Shown: positions 11,162-19,817, counted from the first letter of the stretch. The stretch: 23,036 nt of DNA from Entophlyctis helioformis (GCA_025526915.1 JAHLKH010000295.1:1-23036); one strand, 5' to 3'. The notes: generated by a model not told the origin, from the sequence alone. Numbers and translations are program-made.

Positions 11162-11167
11162 AATAAA
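11162..11167 (+). promoter_or_regulatory. Poly(A) signal AATAAA of copy A
   Basis: AATAAA 66 nt after the copy A stop codon, in the same context as after the diverged gene and copy B. Confidence 0.7.
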
Positions 11168-11475
11168 CCTGGGCATTAATGAACTGAAGGTGCAGTCACC
11201 ACAAGAACAGCACAGTCGAGCGGCATTCGGCCGTGGCCGTGTGTGCAGTGTGCTGCCAGATAGGATAGGTCAGAGCAGGAGGTCAGTGAGTTCCACACGA
11301 GTGGCCGTCTCGATCATGGCCAGCGGCATCGATGGCTTGCTCAACTCGTCTGTTCGCATTCTCTTATCGCTCGCAGAAGTTGCCGTTTCGAATTTGAAGC
11401 AACGCCAAGCCAAAGTTTGCCCAAAAGTTCCAGACAGCGAACCTCCCACTTCCAAGTCAGCCACACATCCCCGTC

Positions 11476-13208
11476 ATGCTGCGAGGATCCTCCAAGGTGC
11501 ATGCGGCGTTTGGAGCCGCCGCATTCTTCGTCGTCATGATGCTCGTCTTGGCGACGGTCCACCTGGCACCAGAATCAGACGTCGCCGAGGTGGTCAGCAC
11601 AGTTGGCGGCAGCAGGTTCACTGGCGAGCAGCCATCATGGCGTCCTGCACGTGCACCGCCATCGTCAGGATCGATAAGGCAGAAGGTGGCGGCTGCGGGA
11701 GGGCAGAGCGGTGTTCAACGGGTCGAGGGCACCACTGTGGTGCACGGCTTCCGCTTCTGCACGCCGCTCGAAGGCTCTGTCGTATGGAACAACGTCACCA
11801 TTGGTATGTTTGCGGCCACCGCTGTTGCTGTCTTCACCGCCATCGGTTGAATGTTGTACTGATGGCCACATCGCCACAATCATCCAGCATCCCTCAACAG
11901 CACGCTGGACTCGCTGCCCGCTGAGCAACGCGGCATTGTTGCAGCAACCATCCTGGATACAGGTGCATCGAGCCTCTTCACCAAGATGATGGCATGGAAC
12001 GCCGAGAGGGATCCCACGGCGAAGCCAATGGCGTCGGACCTGCTGCGATTCACGTGCCTGATGGCCGCTCATTCCAAGAACATGCTCGTCAACCAAGCCA
12101 GCAGCCAGTGGATCAGGCAGCTGTCGACGGCATACTTTCCCATGTTCACGTTCGACAAGTCCAGTCCGTATCTCGCCAAGACGCTCCATCTCAGTCACGG
12201 CATTGGCACGCCAAAAGCCAAGAGCTGCACGCTCAAGCCGCACTTCAAGATCGTGTTCAACATCATCGCGCATGAGCGGTTGGATATCATTCGGCGGCAG
12301 TTTCAGGCGCTCTATGACGACGATGCACTCTTTGTGTACCACATTGACGCAAAGCAAGTTGGGTTCAGCGATGAGCTTCTTCACTGGATCTTGACCGATC
12401 CGGCAGTGGCCGATAAGTGCAACGTGTTGCTGCTCGGCAATCCAGTCGAGGTGCACTGGGGACATGGCACGATCGTCCAGGCACAGCTCGAGAGTGCCTT
12501 CCAAGCGCTTGAGCTTGCAGGATGGGACTACATCATCAATCTGAGCGCGTACGACTATCCGCTCAAGACGGTACCTGACATGCACAAGATTCTCGAGGTG
12601 CAGTGTGGATGGCCGTCGAAAGCTGGCTGTTGGAAAGAGCTGCCAACACTCTGCTGACACATGACACGAAACGACAGCTGTCGCCAGGAAAATCGTACAT
12701 TGAGTACCTTTCCAACCTCGACCGAAGCCGAGTGCACAAGACCACCATTCTGAGCCAAGAAATGGGAAAGCTGTCCAGATTTTACGATTTCTGGCGCGAG
12801 TATCCATTCGACGACACGTTCCCACTCCACAAGCAACATCAGTGGATGATTCTGTCACGCAGGTTCATGGAGACGCTCCGCACCGATCCGGACGCCATGA
12901 TCCTCTCGGCTTGGATGGAGCATACGTTCATCCCAGACGAAGCGTTTTACATCACGTGGGCACTTGGAAAGAACAGCCCGGTCCGCCACGACATTGTGGA
13001 TGACATGCACCGCTTTCTGGACATGTGTAACGGCTGCCCCCATCCTGAGTGGCTGAAACTCAGACACACGGCCAAGTTCACCGAGTCGCATTTCCTGGTG
13101 CGCAAGATGGATCCGCTCCATGATGTCGACCTTGCCAAGTGGATTGACGATCGCCGATTGCATGTGACGAGCTGGCCAAACGCAACGGAATCCACGACGG
13201 CTGTGTGA
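11476..13208 (+). CDS. GT14 'Branch' family glycosyltransferase, copy B (3 exons)
   Basis: Exons 11476-11803, 11888-12597 and 12678-13208 (522 aa), every boundary shifted by exactly 2112 from copy A. All landmarks are kept (membrane anchor, FNIIAHERLD, VHWGHG, NLSAYDYPLKT, QWMILSRRF, IPDEAF). It differs from A and C at the start of exon 3, where residues SNLDRSRVHKTTILSQEMGK replace SNLERNRVHKTNILSEAKGK, and in intron 2, where GTTGGAAAGAGC replaces GTTGAATGCAC. No frameshift or stop is seen, so it should be functional. Confidence 0.87.
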
Positions 13209-13273
13209 CCGCAGTAGAGCCGAAACAAGTCCAAATGGCATCTCGTAGCATCCTTTGGGTCGATGTATGTCGC

Positions 13274-13279
13274 AATAAA
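13274..13279 (+). promoter_or_regulatory. Poly(A) signal AATAAA of copy B
   Basis: AATAAA 66 nt after the copy B stop codon, in the same context as after copy A. Confidence 0.7.
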
Positions 13280-13587
13280 CCTGGGCATTAATGGACTGAA
13301 GTTGCAGTCACCACAAGAACAGCACAGTCGAGCGGCATTCGGCCGTGGCCGTGTGTGCAGTGTGCCGCCAGACAGGATAGATCAGAGCATGTGGTCAGTG
13401 AGTTCCACACGAGTGGCCGTCTCGATCATGGCCAGCGGCATCGATGGCTTGCTCAACTCGTCTGTTCGCATTCTCTTATCGCTCGCAGAAGTTGCCGTTT
13501 CGAATTTGAAGCAACGCCAAGCCAAAGTTTGCCTCAAAGTTCCAGACAGCGAACCTCCCACTTCCAAGTCAGCCATACATCCACGCC

Positions 13588-15293
13588 ATGCTGCGAGGAT
13601 CCTCCAAGGTGCATGCGGCGTTTGGAGCCGCCGCATTCTTCGTCGTCATGATGCTCGTCTTGGCGACGGTCCGCCTGGCACCAGAATCAGACGTCGCCGA
13701 GGTGGTCAGCACAGTTGGCGGCAGCAGGTTCACTGGCGAGCAGCCATCATGGCGTCCTGCACGTGCACCGCCATCGTCAGGATCGATAAGGCAGAAGGTG
13801 TCGGCTGCTGGAGGGCATAGCGGTGGTCAACGGGTCGAGGGCACCACTGTGGTGCACGGCTTCCGCTTCTGCACGCCGCTCGAAGGCTCTGTCGTATGGA
13901 ACAACGTCACCATTGGTATGTTTGCGGCCACCGCTGTTGCTGTCTTCACCGCCATCGGTTGAATGTTGTACTGATGGCCACATCGCCACAATCATCCAGC
14001 ATCCCTCAACAGCACGCTGGACTCGCTGCCCGCTGAGCAACGCAGCATTGTTGCAGCAACCATCCTGGATACAGGTGCATCGAGCCTCTTCACCAAGATG
14101 ATGGCATGGAACGCCGAGAGGGATCCCACGGCGAAGCCAATGGCGTCGGACCTGCTGCGATTCACGTGCCTGATGGCCGCTCATTCCAAGAACATGCTCG
14201 TCAACCAAGCCAGCAGCCAGTGGATCAGGCAGCTGTCGACGGCATACTTTCCCATGTTCACGTTCGACAAGTCCAGTCCGTATCTCGCCAAGACGCTCCA
14301 TCTCAGTCACGGCACTGGCACGCCAAAAGCCAAGAGCTGCACGCTCAAGCCGCACTTCAAGATCGTGTTCAACATCATCGCACACGAGCGGTTGGATATC
14401 ATTCGGCGGCAGTTTCAGGCGCTCTACGACGACGATGCACTCTTTGTGTACCACATTGACGCAAAGCAAGTTGGGTTCAGCGATGAGCTTCTTCACTGGA
14501 TCTTGAACGATCCGGCAGTGGCCGATAAGTGCAACGTGTTGCTGCTCGGCAATCCAGTTGAGGTGCACTGGGGACATGGCACGATCGTCCAGGCGCAGCT
14601 CGAGAGTGCCTTCCAAGCGCTTGAGCTTGCAGGGTGGGACTACATCATCAATCTGAGCGCGTACGACTATCCGCTCAAGACGGTACCTGACATGCACAAG
14701 GTTCTCGAGGTGCAGTGTGGATGGCCGTCGAAAGCTGGCTGTTGAATGCACTTGCCAACACTCTGCTGACACATGACACGACACGACAGCTGTCGCCTGG
14801 GAAATCGTACATTGAGTACCTTTCCAACCTCGAGCGTAACCGAGTGCACAAGACCAACATTCTGAGCGAGGCCAAAGGAAAGCTGTCCAGCTTTCACGAT
14901 TTCTGGCGCGAGTATCCATTCGATGACACGCTCCCCATTCACAAGCAACATCAGTGGATGATTCTGTCACGCAGGTTCATCGAGACGCTCCGCACCGATC
15001 CGGACGCCATGATCCTCTGGGCTTGGATGGAGCATACGTTCATCCCAGACGAGCTCTTTTACAGGACATGGGCACTTGGAAAGAACAGTCCGGTCCGCAC
15101 CGACATTGTCAATGACAACAAACGGTACGTTCGATTCGAGCCCGGAGACTTCCATCCCAAGTGGCTCGACATGTCGTCCACGTCCAGCCTCAACGGGTCG
15201 GTGTTTTTCGCACGCAAGATGGACCCGCTCCGTGATGTCGACCTTGCCAAGTGGATGGACGATCGTCGGCTGCATGTGACGAGCTGGTCATAA
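13588..15293 (+). CDS. GT14 'Branch' family glycosyltransferase, copy C with divergent C-terminus (3 exons)
   Basis: Exons 13588-13915, 14000-14709 and 14790-15293 (513 aa). Copies the A/B architecture, including the GTGCAG donor in intron 2. The C-terminal part differs: after IPDE it reads LFYRTWALGKNSPVRTDIVN, then NKRYVRFEPGDFHPKWLDMS and TSSLNGSVFFARKMDPL, before rejoining the shared DVDLAKWMDDRRLHVTSW and stopping at once. The NATEST-AV tail of the other copies is missing. GDFHPKWL resembles GDWHPSWL of the diverged first gene, so the patch is a family sequence, presumably from another paralogue. The PDE motif is intact. Whether acceptor choice changed cannot be read from sequence. Confidence 0.85.
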
Positions 15294-15306
15294 GTAACGA
15301 CCATCA

Positions 15307-15312
15307 AATAAA
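15307..15312 (+). promoter_or_regulatory. Poly(A) signal AATAAA of copy C
   Basis: AATAAA 13 nt after the stop codon, in a context unlike the other three array members, consistent with a foreign 3' end. Confidence 0.55.
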
Positions 15313-15335
15313 CACTGGCCACACGGGCCACTTTT

Positions 15336-15572
15336 ATGCACCTCATGGACACCAAGTACCGCAACAACGTGTACGAGGCACCGCCCAAGGAGATCCTGGA
15401 CGCCTACGCGGCCGGCACCAACAGCACTCTGCTCCCCAAGTACGCAGTCATTATGCGCCGTGCCACCAACGACGAGTACAACACGGCCACCAAGCGGCCT
15501 GCAAGTATCGTGGCGTCCGTGGACAAGAATGAGGTTCCTCACTATTATATCACGAGCTACAAGGTTGTCTGA
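15336..15572 (+). pseudogene. Orphan coding-like ORF at the array edge (relic or terminal exon)
   Basis: A 78-aa open frame begins MHLMDTKYRNNVYEAPPKEI and ends VPHYYITSYKVV. Most codons end in G or C, as in the OGDH exons and unlike the AT-richer flanks, so it looks like real coding sequence. It begins 24 nt after a poly(A) signal with no room for its own promoter, and I do not recognise the family. It could be the 3' remnant of a gene cut by the rearrangement that created the array edge, or a terminal exon whose upstream exons were lost. Function unknown. Confidence 0.4.
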
Positions 15573-15947
15573 ATGGTCCCGAAATACAGTGTTGTAGTAG
15601 TGACCCGATTGCACATGGCATGTCGCTGTTTGGCAGGTCTGGCGTTCATGCAGTTTGATCGTGAGTCTGTGACAGGGCTTAACTGTATTAATCGCCTCCA
15701 TTGCAGCACCGTCTGCTCATCTGCCAGACTGTGCACTTGCTGCATCTCCACATGCGGCATTGGAACAGCTGGCACACGCCTTCCAGAGTCCCCCATTCCA
15801 GTCACTTGGACAATGCAACGATGCTTCGAAAGAGTGTCAAGGTTCGCTCATATTGATGCGGCATCGTCAAAGGTGCACAATCAAAGTCGGTTGAATATCT
15901 TGGAATTACAAAAAGATGGACAGAGCCTGGCTGGCTGGCTGGCAAGC
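15573..15947. other. Intergenic stretch, no gene recognised
   Basis: Lower GC, with mixed codon use in all frames. A 128-codon plus-strand frame is open here but its peptide is Cys-rich and shows no domain. The right part must hold the 3' untranslated region of the minus-strand DUF1640 gene; no AATAAA was found on that strand. Confidence 0.45.
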
Positions 15948-17119
15948 CTACGAAGATGACGACGAAGATGACGATCTCGGTCGTGTGACAACTGGCGAGA
16001 GAAAGGGAAACAGGAACGGCGGCTGGCCCTGGGAGATGGACGAAAGAATGTCCTCGTTCGACTGCGGCGATGGCGGCTTGATCATGTCCACAATCATCAC
16101 AAGCGACACGATTCCAATGATCATCCCTTGGGAGGCGATGGGCAGGAGAGTGAGCGTCTGTGGATAGCGGCAATGCGCACCACAAACAAGAGCGACACTC
16201 ACAGACAATCATTCGCGTGAGTTCGACCTTCATGGTCTCGATGCGCGTCTTGATGTCGCTCATCTTGAGCACCAGCTTGTGGTGGATCTCCTGCAGACGC
16301 AGATCGGTGTCGGTGGCCAGCTCGCGCGAGTCCGACTTGTGGTTGTTGAGGTCCATGGCGACGTCGGCCTTGAGCGCGGCAACAAGCTCTGAAAACTTTT
16401 GGTTGAGCGTCTCGATCTCACGCAGCACCGAGTCTGTGTCTGCCTTGAGCGTGACCGAGTCGTTTTGCCGCAGCAGCTGGAGCTCGTTGCGCAGCTCCTG
16501 CAGCTGCGACTTGTACAGATACAACTCCTGTTGGCGAAGCGACGGCCGTCAGCACAGAGGGGGGCAGACGCTATGCCAGACACGCAGCGCGACCCACGTT
16601 TTCCAGCTCGATGGTGGACAGCGTGGCGCTGCGCAGCGAGAGCGTGCCGTCGACCAGAAACGCATTGATGGTGCGCATGATGGCGACGGCCTGTCCACGC
16701 GTCAGGCCTTGGCGCTCGAGCTGGCGGACGAGCTTGTAGGTGTCAAAGTTGAAGCGGGTGGTGATGGATCTGGCCGTGGCCGTGGCTGTCGTGGCTGTCG
16801 TGCCTGCAGGCGTGGCCGAGCGGCCCAGCAGCGACGGCAGACCAAGGCTGCCGACAAGAGCGGCCACGTACGACGACACGGCGGGCCGCAGAGCAGCTGG
16901 CGAGAGCGACGACGCTGAGCGCAACTGCGTTGTCGTGGCTGCCGTGGCTGCTGTGGCTGCTGGACGGTGACTGGCAGGGCCAGCGTGCGTGTGTGTGTGC
17001 GAGCAGCGAGCAGCCAGGCCGGGACAGACCGACGCAGCGGCCAGACGGGCGGCTCTGTGCGTGTGTCTGTGCATGGCCGACGCGGCGCCGGGCACGCCAG
17101 CGAGTCGTTGTGGGAGCAT
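15948..17119 (-). CDS. CCDC90/MCUR1-like (DUF1640) mitochondrial coiled-coil membrane protein (3 exons)
   Basis: On the minus strand the exons are 17119-16598, 16527-16203 and 16126-15948 (341 aa). The start at 17119 is chosen because it opens an Arg/Ala-rich targeting peptide (MLPQRLAGVPGAASAMHRH) and the DNA upstream turns AT-rich. Residues 1-120 are low-complexity (Ala/Thr/His). The family domain begins FNFDTYKLVRQLERQGLTRG (about 123-142), continues AVAIMRTINAFL and ELYLYKSQLQELRNELQLLR, and forms a long coiled coil (about 175-280) leading to a membrane segment (about 279-298, TRMIVWMIIGIVSLVMIVDM). Relatives (MCUR1, CCDC90B, yeast Fmp32) sit in the inner mitochondrial membrane and are linked to calcium uniporter regulation or cytochrome oxidase assembly. 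Intron 2 was placed from GTGAGT to CCCAAG, which makes the W codon; a GTCTGT donor with acceptor at 16158 would also keep frame. A 40-residue tail ending in eight Ser follows the membrane segment, unusual for the family. Confidence 0.82.
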
Positions 17120-17171
17120 CCCGAGGGGCAGGCAATTCTGTGTTTCCCCATAGAGCAACCTGTGCCGGCAC

Positions 17172-17245
17172 CTGATTGGTCGGCTGGTTTGCCTCGAATT
17201 TTGTTCAATTTGGCATCCAATTTTCAGACTTTTTGAATCCAATTT
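17172..17245 (-). promoter_or_regulatory. AT-rich promoter region with CCAAT boxes
   Basis: Directly upstream of the DUF1640 gene the base composition drops to AT-rich. A CCAAT box reads on the minus strand at 17179-17175, about 56 nt before the start codon, and two more CCAAT motifs read on the plus strand near 17215 and 17238. No TATA box is obvious. Confidence 0.45.
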
Positions 17246-17269
17246 CATATTCTTGTCCGGAATTCCCAG

Positions 17270-17809
17270 TCACTCTGAGCAGCCTGCAGCCGATGCCTTC
17301 TCAAGCCGTGCCCGCTTTGGCGCTGGCTTGTGGGCTGCTGAGCCTGTCCAAGGGGCAGAAGTTGTCTGCGTGTTGGTAGTGTCACAAAGGACTGTCGTGC
17401 GACTGCCTGTTGCGGCTGCTGTCCCTCTGCGTCCAGTCGGCGCACTTGTGTGTGCTGCTGGGGCTGCCTGCTGCAATGTCCGAACGGCCGACGTCACAGC
17501 CGACACAGACGCACTGGCATCTGCTGCTGCTGCTCTCTTCCGCTTGCTTGTCGCTCTTTGGCAGCTGGCTGTTGGCGTGGCAGCCACAGCAACGGTTGGC
17601 TGTCCAGGCTCGTCCGCAACGTCCTTGTCGTCGTCGAGATTGTCAAGGCACACAGTGTCAACAGAGTCGCAGCTGTTGACAGCCATCGCACAAGAGGCAG
17701 ACGAGCTCACCAACGAGGTCATGGATGGATCACTCGGCGGATCGTTGAGCTGCCGCGTATCGTTGAGCTGCTGTAAGGCATTGCGCTTGGATTGGTCTGA
17801 CTTTGAGAA
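17270..17809 (-). CDS. Possible terminal exon of an unassigned nuclear-type protein
   Basis: On the minus strand a good acceptor (CGCCTCAACAG) at 17810 is followed by an open frame to a stop at 17270. The 179-residue peptide is disordered: an RNALQQLND sequence like an APC/C destruction box, an acidic run (DNLDDDKDVADE), a basic SKRKR cluster and a terminal KPAPKRARLEK that looks like a nuclear localisation signal. Amino-acid make-up favours this strand over the overlapping plus-strand frame, which is Ala/Val/Cys-rich. No conserved domain is recognised and the upstream exons are unresolved. It could be a fast-evolving gene, or chance. Confidence 0.3.
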   Translation of the reverse strand, partial: FSKSDQSKRNALQQLNDTRQLNDPPSDPSMTSLVSSSASCAMAVNSCDSVDTVCLDNLDDDKDVADEPGQPTVAVAATPTASCQRATSKRKRAAAADASASVSAVTSAVRTLQQAAPAAHTSAPTGRRGTAAATGSRTTVLCDTTNTQTTSAPWTGSAAHKPAPKRARLEKASAAGCSE

Positions 17810-17896
17810 CTGTTGAGGCGATACACACAGAATGCCTGCAGCAATTCTGCTCACACATGTCAACCTCTGTCCTGGCTGCCTTTGTGTAGACAGCAA

Positions 17897-18950
17897 GGTC
17901 GCAGCAACAAGTGTCTTTGCAACAGCCAGCAGCGCAGGTGACCAGCAAGTCGTTCATTCAAGGCACGATGCCGTCGCACCCCGTCATCCACAGCCAACAG
18001 CCATACCCACCTGGCTTGTCAGCATGCCCGCGAATGCAATGACGAGCAGCATGCGCAGTCTCGGTCAACAACAAAGGGCTGATCGACTGCAGGCTGCAAA
18101 GAACAAGTCGTCCCAGACCTGCTGGCGACTGAAGTCAACAGCATCCAAAGTCGGCAATGAAGACACTGAGCCCAAGGAGAAACTCGCCTTGCACCATCAT
18201 CACAAGAAAGTGCGACACATTTGTGAGATCTGGGATGACTACTCGGTCAAAGATTGGAGGGTTGTCATGGTGTTGGTTGGCAATCTCTGTTCCAAGGAGC
18301 CAGATAGCGATATGGCGCATCTCAGTACTGCTCAGAGCACAAAGGAGGGCTGGGCATCAGGCTGGAGGTATTCACACAGATGAGATCTAGCAATTCCATG
18401 CGCACTTGGTGATTCCAACTGCGGCATGGACCCTATGAACAAGGCTGGATGGGCAACCAGTGCTGTGGCTGCCATGCCAGCATCCAACCGCCGTTGAGCA
18501 TCAAGCAAGTCTTTGGTTGCCCATTCAACCAAGGCATCCAGGTCTGCTGTGGCGCAGTTGTCTCTGCAGCACGCAAAAGAGTGCCGGCTGGATGCAAACA
18601 GGTGCCAGCTGAGACTGCCACAGGCAGGAGAGCCCATGGTGTGCCGCCCAGTGGCCATCAAGCCACCACCTCCAAGACGGGCTGCGTGCCAGCCTCAATG
18701 TGGAGACGATCTGCATCAACAGCATCGCTGCTCAGAGTAACATGCCAATCCAACCAAGAAGAATGAAGTTGAAATCAAACCAGGCGTCAACCTGAACAAA
18801 AGTCAATGCGAGCCAGCCAGCCAGTCAGCGGCACGTGCATGGTCGTGGATGAGAACACACGCCTCGTGACAGATCCATGCCACCAGATCCACAACAAACA
18901 TGGCTGTACTGGTGGAAGAGGCGGCATTGTGGGCCTTTTCATAGACTTCT
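17897..18950. other. Unresolved region; minus-strand exon-like segments
   Basis: About 1 kb with no continuous gene. Minus-strand frames that look exon-like are 18661-18332 (contains DLDALVEWATKDLLDAQRRL) and 18320-18135 (contains MVQGEFLLGLSVF), and a GTGGGT donor follows a hydrophobic stretch (MLLVIAFAGMLTSQ) near 18012. A plus-strand frame (17832-18383) has a Lys-rich segment near 18070-18260. Codon use is weak on both strands. I cannot decide between a multi-exon minus-strand gene continuing into 17270-17809 and a decayed one. Confidence 0.3.
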
Positions 18951-18951
18951 G

Positions 18952-19027
18952 ATTGGTTGGCTGTTTGGTCAAGCCATAAAAGGCGAGTTTGCTCTTTGCA
19001 GAGTTTTGCTCAGGTCACTTAACAGGT
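18952..19027 (+). promoter_or_regulatory. CCAAT/TATA promoter followed by a consensus splice donor
   Basis: An inverted CCAAT box (ATTGG, 18952-18956) is followed by a TATA-like CATAAAAGG (18975-18983). About 45 nt further on, AACAG|GTAAGAG (GT at 19026) matches a 5' splice site. Together they look like a core promoter with a non-coding first exon pointing right. No ATG lies between TATA and donor. Confidence 0.45.
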
Positions 19028-19056
19028 AAGAGACAAGCACCACCAGATCACTCGAC

Positions 19057-19460
19057 GCACAGGCACACACGGGGCACGATCACACGCAGGCACGGGCACG
19101 CACGGACACGCACGGTCACGCACGGTCACGCACGGACACGCACGCAGGATCGCAGGCAGGATCGCAGGCAGGATCGCACGCAGGATCGCAGGCAGGATCG
19201 CAGGCAAGACTGCACGGACACGCAGGATTGCTCGCAGGATCGCAGGATCGCAGGCACGAGCGCAGGATCGCAGGCACACAGGCACGAGCGCAAGATCGTA
19301 GGCACACAGGCACGGCCACGACCGCACACACAATCGTTCGCAGGCACGATCGCACGAGCACACACAATCGCACAATCGCACAAACAAACAAACAAACGGT
19401 CACACACGGATACGCAGGCACGGGCACGCAGGCGAGACCGCACAATCGCAGACACAATTG
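19057..19460. repeat. Degenerate minisatellite of CGCAGGATCG / CACGGACACG / CACGCAGG units
   Basis: About 400 bp of short, related units of roughly 6-12 bp: first (CACGGACACG/CACGGTCACG), then a run of CGCAGGATCGCAGGCAGGAT, then CACACAATCGCA and CAAACAAACAAA. It is open in several frames, but the peptides are pure repeats (for example QDRRQDRRQDR), so it is treated as non-coding. It would fill the intron opened by the donor at 19026. Confidence 0.85.
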
Positions 19461-19466
19461 CACGAC

Positions 19467-19817
19467 ATGGGGCTCCCTGGGCTTGTTTCGTGGTTGGGGA
19501 AGCATGGCGGCAGCTGTGTACTCTTGATCGGTATGCTTGTGTCCACGTTCGTGAGGCTTGTGCTAGACAGCGCATGGCCATCACGAGATCCAAGCGATGC
19601 CAACACAGCCACACCAAGCAACCCTGGTATTCTTCATGTTGATGTGATGAGCGTGTTCTATCCGCACTTCTCGGGGGCAGCAGGGCCCGATTACCCAGTA
19701 TCCACAGCCAGGTGGATACCTGTAGCACTGGGCCTCCAGGCAGACTTGCCGGCTGGTTGCAGGGGCAGTGAGTATGCACGCGAGGAAGGGCGGGCAGACG
19801 ACTTCATTGAGACATAA
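19467..19817 (+). pseudogene. Short membrane-anchor ORF running into the retroelement (possible disrupted gene)
   Basis: From the first ATG after the minisatellite (19467) the frame reads MGLPGLVSWLGKHGGSCVLL and continues IGMLVSTFVRLVL, then a Ser/Asp/Pro stretch. The short N-terminus, single hydrophobic anchor and polar stem resemble the starts of the GT14 genes, but no catalytic domain follows because the frame enters the LTR (from 19637 or 19721) and stops at 19817. It may be the 5' end of a host gene interrupted by the insertion. Without the far side of the element this is unproven. Confidence 0.3.
19698..19719. repeat. Perfect 8-bp inverted repeat (hairpin) at the LTR edge
   Basis: GTATCCAC (19698-19705) and GTGGATAC (19712-19719) flank a 6-nt loop, AGCCAG. 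It ends one base before the proposed LTR terminus at 19721. Confidence 0.6.

Larger units (their letters stand above)
11097..13208 (+). repeat. Tandem GT14 repeat unit B
   Basis: A 2112-bp unit collinear with unit A through the 3' flank, upstream region, exons and introns. Its upstream 380 bp differs from the matching regions of A and C at about ten sites, while those two look identical to each other. Confidence 0.92.
13209..15293 (+). repeat. Tandem GT14 repeat unit C (altered 3' end)
   Basis: Collinear with units A and B up to about 15050; then about 160 bp of exon 3 is replaced by related but diverged sequence, making the unit 27 bp shorter. Similarity to the array ends at the stop codon; the usual 3' flank is absent. 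Confidence 0.9.

Noticed and set aside
8913..11924. Long plus-strand frames 8913-9812 and 11151-11924 covering the upstream regions
   Set aside because: They overlap the GT14 exon 1 in another frame, run through intron 1, and show no family features; they reflect low stop frequency in GC-rich DNA.
9553..14970. Three antisense open frames of 397 codons (9553-10746, 11665-12858, 13777-14970)
   Set aside because: They run opposite to the GT14 exons and straight through their introns, and are alike only because the copies are alike. The diverged first gene lacks an equivalent uninterrupted frame, so there is no sign of selection on them.
16158..16206. Alternative intron 2 of the DUF1640 gene (GTCTGT donor, acceptor at 16158)
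   Set aside because: It keeps frame but uses a poor donor and adds residues before the membrane helix; the GTGAGT donor with the acceptor at 16127 gives a continuous helix and a consensus splice site.
18135..18320. Cyclin box on the minus strand
   Set aside because: Only a short EFLLGL stretch resembles a cyclin; the conserved helix-1 and Lys/Glu positions could not be assembled by any splice pattern I tried.
19057..19460. CRISPR-like or repeat-protein interpretation of the CGCAGGATCG block
   Set aside because: Units are short, degenerate and contiguous without spacers, and the translated peptides are pure repeats in several frames, so a minisatellite is the simplest reading.
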